A DNA stretch of 64,000 nucleotides, from assembly GCF_014137995.1 (NCBI RefSeq), contig NZ_JACGWV010000001.1:3410001-3474000 (forward strand), written 5' to 3'. This stretch comes from Promicromonospora sukumoe. Its GTDB lineage: Bacteria; Actinomycetota; Actinomycetes; Actinomycetales; Cellulomonadaceae. This document shows, in pieces, positions 44,533 to 53,374 of this stretch (within the stretch, counting starts at the first letter, position 1; every line of letters starts with the position of its first letter). Below the pieces are notes generated by a model. It made no database searches and was not told the origin of the DNA. It was given only the letters and a program-made list of their open reading frames with translations. Made by a program: the position numbers and the translations under genes.

Positions 44533-45621
44533 TCACACGTCGACGAGCCGCCCTTCCTTTGCCGAGACCCGGGCCGCGTCCAGCACCTCCGCGGTCCGGA
44601 CGGCGTCGGCCGGATCGACCGGTACCTCCGCCTCGCCGGCGAGCCACTCGGCCACGGCGGTGTAGAAGTCGCCGTGCCCGCCACGCGGCTGCGGCACGGC
44701 CGTCCGCTCGCGGCCGCGGGTGAGCCAGCCGTGCGTACCCTCGGGCTGGTCGTCGTCGAGCACGTCGAAGGGTGAGGCGTCGGCCTCGAAGGAGTGGACC
44801 AGGTACGCGCCGCCGTCCCCGAGCACGCGGGTGCGCGGGCCGGGCGCGCCGACCAGCGAGCCCGCCCACAACCGCGAGACCACGCCCTTGGCGGGCGGCT
44901 CGACGCCGAACAGCACGTCGGCGGCCGCCGCACGACCCGGCACCGGGCCCGGCCGGGTGCCCGGCGCGGCGTGGTGCAGCACGAGGAAGACGTCGTCCTC
45001 GGTGGGCGTGGACAGCGTCCGCGTCTCGGCGTACACGGAGACGACCGGCCCGAAGAGCTGCGTGGCGGAGTCCACGAGATGCGGGCCGAGGTCGAGCAGG
45101 AGCCCGCCGCCCACGACGTCGTTCTCCTTCCAGCGCTGCTGCGGCTTGGGCCGCCAGCGCTCCCAGTGCCGCTCGAAGGTGTGCACCTTGCCGAGGTCGC
45201 CGCGGTCCAGCAGCGCCTTGAGCGTGAGCTGCTCCGGGTCCCAGCGCCGGTTGTGGAACACGGTGAACGGCGTGCCCGACGCCGACGCCGCGGCGACGAC
45301 CCGCCGCGCCTCGGCCGCCGTCGTCGCGATCGGCTTGTCCAGCACGAAGGGCTTGCCCGCCACGGAGACGGCGTTCGCGTGCTCGGCGTGCAGCGACGAG
45401 GGGCTGGCGATCACGACCAGGTCGTAGAGGCAGGGCTCCAGGAGCATCGACGTGAGGTCGTTGAACAGCCGTGCGCCCGGCCAGTCGCCGGCCGCCTGGA
45501 CGCGCCGTCCGGAGTCGCGCGCGACCACCGCCGTTACCGACATACCCGCAGCTCGCGCCAGTCGGGCGTGAATTTGCCTGCCCGCTCCGCCGTAGCCGAC
45601 AATCCCGATCCGAAGTGCCAT
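44533..45621 (-). CDS. Gfo/Idh/MocA family oxidoreductase
   Basis: 362 residues. An N-terminal Rossmann fold (LRIGIVGYGGAGRQIHARLA) with the family motif FVLDKPIATTAAEA (Lys of the E-K-P motif, here D-K-P) is followed by the alpha/beta domain, with LLDLGPHLVDSATQLFGPV. It is likely an NAD(P)-dependent sugar or inositol dehydrogenase. ATG 45621 is chosen; no strong ribosome site, CACCAT six bases upstream. The substrate is unknown. Confidence 0.9.
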   Translation of the reverse strand: MALRIGIVGYGGAGRQIHARLARAAGMSVTAVVARDSGRRVQAAGDWPGARLFNDLTSMLLEPCLYDLVVIASPSSLHAEHANAVSVAGKPFVLDKPIATTAAEARRVVAAASASGTPFTVFHNRRWDPEQLTLKALLDRGDLGKVHTFERHWERWRPKPQQRWKENDVVGGGLLLDLGPHLVDSATQLFGPVVSVYAETRTLSTPTEDDVFLVLHHAAPGTRPGPVPGRAAAADVLFGVEPPAKGVVSRLWAGSLVGAPGPRTRVLGDGGAYLVHSFEADASPFDVLDDDQPEGTHGWLTRGRERTAVPQPRGGHGDFYTAVAEWLAGEAEVPVDPADAVRTAEVLDAARVSAKEGRLVDV

Positions 45622-45787
45622 GGCCCCATGGTGCCCCGGAGGACGCGGCGACGCGAGATTACTGGTCAGCCGCTAAATCCCCGTAACACAACTCTGGCAG
45701 ACTGGGGCAAGAGGTACGTTTCGCACGTTCTAAGACTTTGTCCGGCCATCTGCGGTCCGGACCACCGGCCGACAGATTGAGGGGCTC

Positions 45788-46501
45788 GTGTCCGCCACAG
45801 CCAAGAAGTCCAGCCAGACCCGCAAGACCCTGCAGCTCGTGCTCATCGCCGTCGCGGCGCTCGTGCTGGCCGGAAACTTCGTCGTCAAGTCCCTGGGCGA
45901 CGACGTCGCCCCCGCCGAGGGCGCGGAGGGCTCGGCCCTCGCGACGCTGGACGTCCTCACGGTGCAGGACGCCGCCACCGAGGACGGCTACGACCGCGAG
46001 TCCGACTTCGGCAGCGCCTGGCAGGACGTCGACGACAACGGCTGCGACACCCGCAACGACATGCTCCAGCGCGACCTCGACGACTTCGTGCTGACCGACG
46101 GCGACTCGTGCCAGGTCGCCTCCGGCACGCTGGACGACCCGTACACCGGCGAGACCATCGAGTTCGAGCGCGGTGAGCGCTCGGGCGACGTGCAGATCGA
46201 CCACGTCGTCGCGCTGATGAACGCCTGGACCACGGGTGCCGCCGACTGGAACAAGGACAAGCGCGTCGAGATCGCGAACGACCCGCTGAACCTCATCGCC
46301 TCCGACGGCCCCGCCAACATGGGCAAGGGCGCGAAGGACGCCGCGGAGTGGCTGCCCGAGAACCAGGCCTTCCGCTGTGAGTACGTGGCCCGGCAGATCG
46401 CCGTCAAGGCCAAGTACGAGCTGTGGGTCACGCCCGCCGAGCACGACGCCATGGAGGACGTGCTGACGAGCTGCCCGTCGGAGCCCCTCCCGGCCTCCTG
46501 A
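45788..46501 (+). CDS. Secreted or membrane-anchored HNH-family nuclease
   Basis: 237 residues. An N-terminal hydrophobic signal or anchor (LQLVLIAVAALVLAGNFVV) is followed by a DUF1524/GmrSD-C-like HNH domain: CDTRNDMLQRDLDDF, VQIDHVVALMNAWTTGA (the His of the nuclease site), NDPLNLIASDGPANMGKG (Asn), and EYVARQIAVKAKY. Such extracellular nucleases are common in actinobacteria and may degrade DNA for nutrients or defence. The GTG has GAGGGG close upstream. Four cysteines could form disulfides outside the cell. Confidence 0.87.
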   Translation: MSATAKKSSQTRKTLQLVLIAVAALVLAGNFVVKSLGDDVAPAEGAEGSALATLDVLTVQDAATEDGYDRESDFGSAWQDVDDNGCDTRNDMLQRDLDDFVLTDGDSCQVASGTLDDPYTGETIEFERGERSGDVQIDHVVALMNAWTTGAADWNKDKRVEIANDPLNLIASDGPANMGKGAKDAAEWLPENQAFRCEYVARQIAVKAKYELWVTPAEHDAMEDVLTSCPSEPLPAS

Positions 46502-46535
46502 CGGGGCTCGTTTCCGGCATCCGCTTGCTGACTGT

Positions 46536-46599
46536 GGTTCAGCAGGAGATCGGCGACCGCTACCGGACCACATGCGGTCGTCCTCAGCCTGCTGAATCC
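46536..46599. repeat. 64-bp nested palindrome, copy 1 (ggttcagcagg family)
   Basis: GGTTCAGCAGG at the left pairs with CCTGCTGAATCC at the right. Inside, CGACCGC (46554) pairs with GCGGTCG (46574), with 7-base spacers and a 13-base loop. A second copy of exactly the same length and layout lies at 47773, on the other side of the next gene. Confidence 0.8.
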
Positions 46600-46742
46600 A
46601 GCTCAGCAGCGTTGCCCTGACCGACGCCAGCCATGGCGGCAGCTGAGGGGTAGCGCGACCACAGGGTGGGGTTCGGCGAGGTTGTGCACAGGGGTGGCCC
46701 GCGCGGCGTCGACGGCGGGGCCCGCGGTGATCTGATCGCCGC

Positions 46743-47738
46743 ATGCGTTCGCTCACCGCGGTCCCCCAGGTGCTGCACGACCTCGCCGCCCGCCAGGAAG
46801 GCCTCGTCTCCGTGCGACAGTGCTACGCCGCCGGCGTCGACCGGCGGCGTATCGGACGGCTCGTCGACCGCGGCGTCTGGCGCACGGAGGGCGGCCGGGT
46901 GCTCGACACGGATCCCGTGGAACCGGGCAAGCGGGTCCGGGACGACTACTTCGACCACCTCCGACGCCGGTCCGCGGTGAAGGGTCTGCTCGTCTGGCCG
47001 GGAACGGCCGCCGTCGGGTCCGCGGCGCTCGCCCTGCACGGCGTCGCAGGCCTGCCTCGGCGCATCGACCCCGAGATCTCGTTCCCCCGAGGCACTCGCC
47101 ATCAAGGGCGGGACGGCGTACTCGTGCGCCAGTACGGGAACTTCGCGTCCCAGCGGTACGGCGACTGGCGTATCGCGAAGATCGAGTACGCGCTGGCGCA
47201 GGCCCTGCCCGGCCTCTCCCGGGACGACGGCGTCGCCGTGGTCAGCAGCGCCCTCAACAAGAACCTGATCGACGACGCCAGGCTCGCCGAGGTCGAGCGC
47301 CTGCTGCACGGACGCCGTGGATCCGTGGAGGCCGTCGACCGGCTGAGCCTCGCGGACGGCCGCGACGAGTCGCCCGCGGAGACCCGGGCGCGGCTCTCCT
47401 GCGTCGATCACGACGTGCCCCCGCACCGGCTCCAGGTCGTGTTCCGCCGGGGCGGCCAGTTCCTCGGCCGGTGCGACCTCGGCTGGCGCCTGCGCGACGG
47501 GCGGTGGCTCGTCGTCGAGATCGACGGCGTCGGGCCGCACTCCACCCCGGAAGCGCTGGTCAAGGACGCGCCTCGGCAGAACCGGCTGCTGGCGACCGAC
47601 AAGGTGGTGCTGCTGCGCTTCAAGCCCGCGGACAACGACCGCCCGGGCGGCATCGGCGCCGTCGTCGTCGCCCACCTGAAGGACCTCCCGGCCCAGTCCC
47701 CACCGCCGGCTCGTCCTGCGGACATCCACCTCGACTGA
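46743..47738 (+). CDS. AbiEi-like/DUF559 protein (predicted HTH plus nuclease-like domain)
   Basis: 331 residues. The N terminus (VLHDLAARQEGLVSVRQCYA, RIGRLVDRGVWRTEGGRVL) resembles AbiEi-type winged helices of type IV toxin-antitoxin proteins. The C-terminal 90 residues look like the DUF559 PD-(D/E)XK-type domain: FLGRCDLGWRL (Asp), WLVVEIDGVGPHS (Glu), and DKVVLLRFKP. No AbiEii toxin partner is adjacent. Similar single proteins are numerous in actinobacteria; their role is not settled. It is flanked by the two 64-base palindromes. Confidence 0.78.
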   Translation: MRSLTAVPQVLHDLAARQEGLVSVRQCYAAGVDRRRIGRLVDRGVWRTEGGRVLDTDPVEPGKRVRDDYFDHLRRRSAVKGLLVWPGTAAVGSAALALHGVAGLPRRIDPEISFPRGTRHQGRDGVLVRQYGNFASQRYGDWRIAKIEYALAQALPGLSRDDGVAVVSSALNKNLIDDARLAEVERLLHGRRGSVEAVDRLSLADGRDESPAETRARLSCVDHDVPPHRLQVVFRRGGQFLGRCDLGWRLRDGRWLVVEIDGVGPHSTPEALVKDAPRQNRLLATDKVVLLRFKPADNDRPGGIGAVVVAHLKDLPAQSPPPARPADIHLD

Positions 47739-47772
47739 GCTCGGCCGAGCCGGACCGAGCCGGACTGAGGTT

Positions 47773-47836
47773 GGTTCAGCAGGCTGCCTGCGACCGTCAA
47801 CGGGCCAGTTACGGCCGTATCCAGCCTGCTGAATCC
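47773..47836. repeat. 64-bp nested palindrome, copy 2 (ggttcagcagg family)
   Basis: The outer arms GGTTCAGCAGG (47773) and CCTGCTGAATCC (47825) are identical to copy 1, and inner arms CGACCGT and ACGGCCG lie at the same offsets. Loops differ in sequence, while arm changes keep most pairing, which suggests selection for the hairpin. Confidence 0.8.
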
Positions 47837-47878
47837 CGGTCAGCCGGGGCCGCCTCCTGCGGGCCCGACGGGCGGGCT

Positions 47879-47884
47879 TAGGCT
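47879..47884 (+). promoter_or_regulatory. -10 box (TAGGCT) for lipB
   Basis: TAGGCT lies seven bases before ATG 47892. Confidence 0.5.
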
Positions 47885-47891
47885 TGCGCGC

Positions 47892-48584
47892 ATGGACATC
47901 CGACACCTCACCGGGCACGTCGAGTACCACGAGGGCTGGGACCTGCAGCGACGCACCCACGAGGGCGTCCGCGGCGAGGACCTGGCCGACACCGTCTTCT
48001 TCCTCGAGCACCAGTCCGTCTACACGGCGGGGGCGCGCACGCACCGCGACGAGTACCCGACCGACGGCACCGAGGTCGTCAAGGTGGACCGCGGCGGCAA
48101 GATCACCTGGCACGGGCCGGGGCAGATCGTCGCCTACCCGATCATCAAGCTGGCCAAGCCGTTCGACGTCGTCGAGTACGTCCGCACGCTGGAGCAGGCC
48201 GTGATGGACGTGTGCACCGCGTTCGGCCTCGCGACCATGCGCGTCGAGGGCCGCTCCGGGGTGTGGGTCGCCGCCGACTCCCCCGACGTCGCGGACCCCC
48301 GGCTGGAGCGCAAGATCTGCGCCATCGGGGCGCGGGTCGCCAAGGGCGTCACCATGCACGGCCTCGCCCTGAACTGCGACGCCGACCTGGCCGCGTTCGA
48401 CCACATCGTGCCCTGCGGCATCCCCGCGGAGGACGCCGACGTCACGTCCCTGACCGCCGAGCTCGGCCGGCAGGTCACCGTCGACGAGGTGCGGCCCCTC
48501 CTGGAGGCGGCGCTGATCGAGCGCCTCACGCCGCTGCTCGCGCGGGCGGCCGCGCCGTCCGAACCGGTCACCGCGGCCGTCTGA
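47892..48584 (+). CDS. lipB: Octanoyl-(acyl-carrier-protein) transferase
   Basis: 230 residues; moves octanoate from ACP to lipoyl domains. Marks are [17 protein letters not shown], and [20 protein letters not shown] with the catalytic Lys, followed by FDHIVPCGI with the catalytic Cys. Length is normal. lipA follows after 137 bases with its own ribosome site; the gap contains a short direct repeat (CTGATCGACCG twice). Confidence 0.96.
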   Translation: MDIRHLTGHVEYHEGWDLQRRTHEGVRGEDLADTVFFLEHQSVYTAGARTHRDEYPTDGTEVVKVDRGGKITWHGPGQIVAYPIIKLAKPFDVVEYVRTLEQAVMDVCTAFGLATMRVEGRSGVWVAADSPDVADPRLERKICAIGARVAKGVTMHGLALNCDADLAAFDHIVPCGIPAEDADVTSLTAELGRQVTVDEVRPLLEAALIERLTPLLARAAAPSEPVTAAV

Positions 48585-48721
48585 CCGACAGCCTGATCGA
48601 CCGCCTGATCGACCGTCCGGCCCACCGTGACGAACGACACGTGCGGGCCGCCCGACGGCCGCGCGACGCCGGGCGCCCGAGGCATAAGGTGGGCGAACCC
48701 GCTGACCTGGGAGGGATCTGC

Positions 48722-49723
48722 GTGACCATCGCACCTGAAGGCCGACGTATGTTGCGCATCGAAGCGCGCAACTCGGCCACGCCCATCGAGAAGAAGCCCG
48801 AGTGGATCAAGACCCGGGCGGTGATGGGGCCCGAGTACCGCGACATGAAATCGCTCGTCAAGGGCGAGGGCCTGCACACGGTGTGCGAGGAGGCCGGCTG
48901 TCCCAACATCTTCGAGTGCTGGGAGGACCGCGAGGCCACGTTCCTCATCGGCGGTGACCAGTGCACCCGCCGCTGCGACTTCTGCCAGATCGACACCGGC
49001 AAGCCCGCCGACTTCGACAAGGACGAGCCGCGGCGCGTCGCCGAGTCCGTGCGGACCATGGGCCTGAAGTACTCGACCGTCACCGGCGTCGCCCGCGACG
49101 ACCTGGCCGACGGCGGCGCCTGGCTCTACGCGGAGACCGTCCGCCAGATCCACGCGCTGAACCCCGGCACCGGCGTCGAGCTGCTGATCCCGGACTTCAA
49201 CGCCATCCCCGAGCTGCTCGACGCCGTCAACGAGTCCCGCCCCGAGGTGCTGGCGCACAACGTCGAGACCGTGCCGCGCATCTTCAAGCAGATCCGCCCG
49301 GCGTTCACCTACGAGCGGTCGCTCTCGGTCATCACCCGGGCCCGCGACGCCGGCCTCGTCACCAAGTCCAACCTGATCCTGGGCATGGGCGAGACGATCG
49401 ACGAGGTCAAGCAGGCGCTGCAGGACCTGCACGACGCCGGTTGCGACATCATCACGATCACCCAGTACCTGCGCCCGTCGCTGCGGCACCACCCGGTGGA
49501 CCGCTGGGTGCGGCCCGAGGAGTTCGTGGAGCTGTCCGAGGCGGCCGAGGAGATCGGCTTCCTGGGCGTCATGGCCGGGCCGCTGGTGCGCTCCTCCTAC
49601 CGCGCGGGCCGGCTGTGGGGCCAGGCGATGACCAAGCACGGCCGCCCGATCCCCGAGGCGCTGTCGCACCTCGCACAGCCCACCACCTCCCGTCAGGAGG
49701 CGGCGAGCCTGCTGGCCCGCTGA
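48722..49723 (+). CDS. lipA: Lipoyl synthase (radical SAM)
   Basis: 333 residues; inserts two sulfurs into octanoyl groups. It has both Fe-S motifs: the auxiliary [12 protein letters not shown] and the radical-[11 protein letters not shown], plus the C-terminal R-S-S-Y (VRSSYRAG) serine that ligates the auxiliary cluster. GTG 48722 follows GGGAGGG. The products serve SucB. Fe-S supply links it to erpA functionally. Confidence 0.97.
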   Translation: MTIAPEGRRMLRIEARNSATPIEKKPEWIKTRAVMGPEYRDMKSLVKGEGLHTVCEEAGCPNIFECWEDREATFLIGGDQCTRRCDFCQIDTGKPADFDKDEPRRVAESVRTMGLKYSTVTGVARDDLADGGAWLYAETVRQIHALNPGTGVELLIPDFNAIPELLDAVNESRPEVLAHNVETVPRIFKQIRPAFTYERSLSVITRARDAGLVTKSNLILGMGETIDEVKQALQDLHDAGCDIITITQYLRPSLRHHPVDRWVRPEEFVELSEAAEEIGFLGVMAGPLVRSSYRAGRLWGQAMTKHGRPIPEALSHLAQPTTSRQEAASLLAR

Positions 49724-49764
49724 CCCGGCTCGCCGGCCCGGCACGCCGACCGCTCGCAGCGCAC

Positions 49765-49770
49765 TAGAAT
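49765..49770 (+). promoter_or_regulatory. -10 box (TAGAAT) for the DUF4191 gene
   Basis: TAGAAT lies eight bases before ATG 49779 and two before ATG 49773, so 49779 is the better start. Confidence 0.5.
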
Positions 49771-49778
49771 CGATGACC

Positions 49779-50516
49779 ATGGCCCGAACCTCGTCCGGAG
49801 GCGAAGCGCGCGACGACGCGTCCGTCACCAAGCAGAAGAAGCCCAAGAAGCGCCGCTGGTATCACCAGCTGTGGGACGTCTACAAGATGACCCGCAAGCA
49901 GAACCCGCTCGTCACCTGGTGGATGCTCGCCGCGTTCGTCGGTGTGGTGGCGGTGGCGCTGCTCATCGGTGTCCTCGCGGGCCCGTGGGTGTACGCGCTC
50001 GTCATCGGCGTGCCCTTCGCCGTGCTGGCGGCGATGTTCGTGCTGTCGCGCAGCGCCGAGAAGGCCGCGTACACGCAGATCGCCGGTCAGCCCGGCGCGG
50101 CCCGGGCCGCGCTCGGCACCGTGCGTGGCGGCTGGACCTTCGAGGAGGAGCCCGTCGCCGTCGACGCCCGGAACCAGGACTTCGTGTTCCGGGGCGTCGG
50201 CCGGGCCGGCATCGTGCTCGTCTCCGAGGGGCCGTCGCACCGCGTGACGCGCCTGCTCGACCAGGAGCGCAAACGGGTCAGCCGCATCCTGTCCAACGTG
50301 CCCGTCACGGTGATCCAGTGCGGCGACGGCGAGGGGCAGGTGCCGCTGACCAAGGTCGCGCGCGCCGTCACCAAGCTGAAGTCGACGCTGACCCGCGCCG
50401 AGGTGGCCGAGATCAGCAAGCGCCTCAAGGCGATCGGCGGCATGAAGCTGCCGATCCCCAAGGGCATCGACCCGACCCGCGCGCGTCCCGACCGCAAGGG
50501 CATGCGCGGTCGCTGA
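49779..50516 (+). CDS. DUF4191 membrane protein
   Basis: 245 residues. A basic N terminus (KQKKPKKRRWYHQLWDVYKM) precedes two close membrane helices (WWMLAAFVGVVAVALLIGVL and YALVIGVPFAVLAAMFVL), then a soluble domain with GGWTFEEEPVAVDARNQDFV and LLDQERKRVSRIL. This is the DUF4191 family found between lipA and glnA in many actinobacteria; its function is unknown. Confidence 0.9.
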   Translation: MARTSSGGEARDDASVTKQKKPKKRRWYHQLWDVYKMTRKQNPLVTWWMLAAFVGVVAVALLIGVLAGPWVYALVIGVPFAVLAAMFVLSRSAEKAAYTQIAGQPGAARAALGTVRGGWTFEEEPVAVDARNQDFVFRGVGRAGIVLVSEGPSHRVTRLLDQERKRVSRILSNVPVTVIQCGDGEGQVPLTKVARAVTKLKSTLTRAEVAEISKRLKAIGGMKLPIPKGIDPTRARPDRKGMRGR

Positions 50517-50557
50517 CCCGGCCGCCGCCGTCGGGCAGCCGTCAAGCGATCATCGTG

Positions 50558-50589
50558 AAGGGGCGCCTCTCCACCGGGAGGCGCCCCTT
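50558..50589 (+). terminator. Terminator of the lipA-DUF4191 block
   Basis: 12-base perfect arms (AAGGGGCGCCTC and complement) with an 8-base loop, followed by T-rich sequence. Confidence 0.8.
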
Positions 50590-50751
50590 TGCCTTCCTTT
50601 CACCCGTCCTTTCATCCGTCCGATGGACGGACGCCGCCGGGCCACGCCATGTGAGTTCTGGCACTCTGGGGATCGCTGCCGGAGTCTCGACCAGCACATC
50701 TCCCCGGGGTTACACGGCCGAGAGGCCCGAGAAACATCCCCGCAACAATCA

Positions 50752-50767
50752 GTAACCAGAGAGAAAC
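50752..50767 (+). promoter_or_regulatory. Candidate GlnR box upstream of glnA
   Basis: GTAAC-N6-GAAAC matches the half-site pair of actinobacterial GlnR (gTnAC-n6-GaAAC). It lies about 107 bases before the glnA start. A weaker GAAAC at 50731 could extend it. The position fits nitrogen control of glnA. Confidence 0.55.
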
Positions 50768-50873
50768 CACCTGCCCATAGGTTCGTGGCGATCCGCGAGC
50801 GACAGTGCCCAGCTCGTCCCGGGCATGGTCCGACGGACTCCCCCTGAACTTATCGAGCGAGCAAGGAGCGCAG

Positions 50874-52298
50874 ATGTTCAAGAACGCCGAGGAGGCGATC
50901 GCCTTCACCCGCAACGAGGGGGTGGAGTTCGTCGACGTCCGGTTTATCGACCTGCCGGGCGTTACGCAGCACTTCAACATCCCGGTCGAGCAGTTCGACG
51001 AGGACGCCTTCAGCGAGGGCCTCATGTTCGACGGCTCGTCGATCCGCGGTTTCCAGGCGATCCACGAGTCCGACATGAAGCTCGTGCCGGACGTCGCGAC
51101 GGCGTACATCGACCCGTTCCGCAAGGCCAAGACCCTGATCGTGAACTTCTCGATCGTGGACCCGTTCACGGGTGACGCCTACGCCCGCGACCCGCGCAAC
51201 ATCGCGGCCAAGGCCGAGGCCTACCTGAAGTCGACCGGCATCGCCGACACCGTCTTCTTCGGTGCCGAGGCCGAGTTCTACGTGTTCGACGACGTGCGCT
51301 TCAAGACCGCCGCGAACGAGAGCTTCTACTCCATCGACTCCGTCGAGGCCGCGTGGAACACCGGCCGCGAGGAGGAGGGTGGCAACCTCGGGTACAAGAC
51401 CCGCTACAAGGGCGGCTACTTCCCCACCTCGCCGAGCGACCGCTTCGCGGACCTGCGCGACGACATGGTCAAGACCCTCGCCCAGGTCGGCCTCTCCGTC
51501 GAGCGCGCGCACCACGAGGTGGGCACCGCCGGCCAGCAGGAGATCAACTACAAGTTCAACTCCCTGCTGCACGCCGCCGACGACCTGATGAAGTTCAAGT
51601 ACGTCATCAAGAACGTCGCGTTCGAGGCCGGCAAGTCGGCCACGTTCATGCCGAAGCCGATCTTCGGTGACAACGGCTCGGGCATGCACTCGCACCAGTC
51701 GCTCTGGAAGAACGGCGAGCCGCTGTTCTACGACGAGAAGGGCTACGGCGGCCTGTCCGACCTGGCTCGCTGGTACATCGGCGGCATCCTGAAGCACGCG
51801 CCGTCGCTGCTCGCCTTCACCAACCCGTCGGTGAACTCGTACCACCGCCTGGTGCCGGGCTTCGAGGCTCCCGTGAACCTCGTCTACTCGGCCCGCAACC
51901 GCTCCGCCTCGATCCGTATCCCGATCACGGGTACGTCGCCGAAGGCCAAGCGCATCGAGTTCCGCGCGCCGGACCCGTCGTCGAACCCGTACCTGGCGTT
52001 CTCCGCGATGCTGATGGCCGGCCTGGACGGCATCAAGAACCGCATCGAGCCGCCGGCCCCGGTCGACAAGGACCTGTACGAGCTGCCGCCCGAGGAGCAC
52101 GCGCAGATCGCCCAGGTGCCGACGTCGCTCGGTGGCGTGCTCGACGCGCTCGAGGCCGACCACGAGTACCTCACCGCCGGTGACGTGTTCACGGAGGACC
52201 TGATCGAGACCTGGATCGCGTACAAGCGCGAGAACGAGATCGACCCGATCCGCCTGCGGCCGCACCCGCACGAGTTCGAGCTGTACTACGACATCTGA
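50874..52298 (+). CDS. glnA: Glutamine synthetase, type I
   Basis: 474 residues; makes glutamine from glutamate, ammonia and ATP. Marks include [33 protein letters not shown] (metal Glu), [15 protein letters not shown] (metal His), and [21 protein letters not shown], where the Tyr matches the GlnE adenylylation site of GSI-beta. ATG 50874 follows AAGGAG. A GlnR-type box lies upstream, so both transcription and activity are probably nitrogen-controlled. Confidence 0.97.
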   Translation: MFKNAEEAIAFTRNEGVEFVDVRFIDLPGVTQHFNIPVEQFDEDAFSEGLMFDGSSIRGFQAIHESDMKLVPDVATAYIDPFRKAKTLIVNFSIVDPFTGDAYARDPRNIAAKAEAYLKSTGIADTVFFGAEAEFYVFDDVRFKTAANESFYSIDSVEAAWNTGREEEGGNLGYKTRYKGGYFPTSPSDRFADLRDDMVKTLAQVGLSVERAHHEVGTAGQQEINYKFNSLLHAADDLMKFKYVIKNVAFEAGKSATFMPKPIFGDNGSGMHSHQSLWKNGEPLFYDEKGYGGLSDLARWYIGGILKHAPSLLAFTNPSVNSYHRLVPGFEAPVNLVYSARNRSASIRIPITGTSPKAKRIEFRAPDPSSNPYLAFSAMLMAGLDGIKNRIEPPAPVDKDLYELPPEEHAQIAQVPTSLGGVLDALEADHEYLTAGDVFTEDLIETWIAYKRENEIDPIRLRPHPHEFELYYDI

Positions 52299-52334
52299 CA
52301 GTCGGTCCCTCGTGACCTGCTGAGATGCCCCGGA

Positions 52335-52386
52335 ACGGCGGCTGACCTGCACTTCGTCTCGCGACGTCGTGCAGGTCGGCCGCCGT
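52335..52386 (+). terminator. glnA terminator
   Basis: 18-base arms (52335-52352 and 52369-52386) with one mismatch, followed by TTT. Confidence 0.8.
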
Positions 52387-52492
52387 TTCTCGTGCTCGGG
52401 TGTAGTAGATCAAGGGCCCGCCGACCCAGTGGCCGGCGTAGTTCACCCCGGCCCCGGAGTGCCGAATCAGGGCGGCGTGGCATCGTCGAAAC

Positions 52493-52678
52493 ATGAGCAT
52501 CGACGAGGCAATGAGCAGCTTCAAGTCAGCGGAGGACTGGGCCGGCCAGGCATACGGCCGCCTCTCCGGACTGACCGGGCCCGACGAGACGACGACGCAA
52601 GCGCTGGCCGATCTGGCGCGCAGCATCGGCGCGCTGGCCAAGGGCCTGCGGCAGACGACCACCGAACCGCCGCCGTGA
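52493..52678 (+). CDS. Possible small protein, 61 residues
   Basis: Starts MSIDEAMSSFKSAEDWAGQA and is Ala/Leu/Thr-rich with a helical look (ALADLARSIGALAKGLRQT). CATCGT lies six bases before ATG 52493, fitting a leaderless start. No relatives recognised, so it may be spurious. Confidence 0.5.
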   Translation: MSIDEAMSSFKSAEDWAGQAYGRLSGLTGPDETTTQALADLARSIGALAKGLRQTTTEPPP

Positions 52679-52719
52679 TCCGACGCGGCTGACCCGGCCG
52701 ACGGGCGGCGTCGGGCACA

Positions 52720-52795
52720 GCAGTTGCTGCCACGAGGGGCCTCCTGCTGGCAGGAACCGCTGTGGTCAACTGGTAGCGGTTGCTGTGGTCACAGC
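52720..52795. repeat. Palindrome related to the gttgctgccagga family
   Basis: GCAGTTGCTGCCA (52720-52732) and TGGCAGGAACCGC (52748-52760) pair with two mismatches. A second small hairpin (GCTGTG-GT-CACAGC, 52782-52795) follows. The left arm matches the elements at 56173 and 59772. Confidence 0.55.
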
Positions 52796-52813
52796 CAGTT
52801 CGGCCGACGTCGT

Positions 52814-52819
52814 TATCGT
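52814..52819 (+). promoter_or_regulatory. -10 box (TATCGT) for the 126-residue protein
   Basis: TATCGT lies six bases before GTG 52826. Confidence 0.5.
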
Positions 52820-52825
52820 TCGGGA

Positions 52826-53206
52826 GTGGACAACTCGACGGTGCCGGATGCCCGGGACCTGACACAGCACGAGCGCGCGATCCTCGACCTGCTGCTCAGC
52901 GGCGACTTCCCCGGCGCGGCAGACTTACGTGCTCAGGCGGAACACGTCCAGGTCGTCGCGACGTGCGGCTGCGGGTGCGGGTCCTACGACGTCGCCGTCA
53001 CCGAACCCGGTGTCGCGCGCGCCGACCTGCCGAACGGTCCGATCCTCCAGGAGCTGTCGGTCATCGACGCGGACGGCACGTTCTACGGCTCGGTCATCAT
53101 GCTTGCCCACGGCGGCCTCCTGTCCTACCTCGACTACCACACCTGGGACGACAGGACCCTGACCGGGCTACCGCCGATCGAGCACCTCTCGGTTCTCCGG
53201 CGCTGA
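52826..53206 (+). CDS. Unknown protein with CGCGCG motif
   Basis: 126 residues. It opens with a helix (LTQHERAILDLLLSGDFPGA), followed by VVATCGCGCGSYDVAV, a tight cluster of cysteines that could bind a metal, and strands ending in SYLDYHTWDDRTL. No membrane segment or signal. The promoter spacing supports the GTG start. It does not belong to a family I can name; the fold could be an immunity-type domain, given the neighbours. Confidence 0.65.
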   Translation: MDNSTVPDARDLTQHERAILDLLLSGDFPGAADLRAQAEHVQVVATCGCGCGSYDVAVTEPGVARADLPNGPILQELSVIDADGTFYGSVIMLAHGGLLSYLDYHTWDDRTLTGLPPIEHLSVLRR

Positions 53207-53374
53207 GCAAGCGAACGCGTCCCCGGCCCGGTGTACATCCCGTCGGGCGGCGCAGCCAGGCACGGTCGCCCGTTTCGGGGGAGGCCGCACCGGCCGCCGT
53301 CGGCCATCGTGGGGCGTGCGGACGAGGCGTCGCCTGGCTGGGGGTGCGCCCGAGAGAGCGCGCTGGAGGCGACG

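Noticed and set aside
46536..46599. Attachment site or tRNA remnant
   Set aside because: The cloverleaf-like nested arms lack tRNA D-, anticodon- and T-loop bases; a second copy of the same size shows it is a repeat element.
53231..53374. Longer N terminus for the P-type ATPase
   Set aside because: The 48 extra residues are Pro/Arg/Gly-rich without homology, and ATG 53375 has GGAGG at the right distance.
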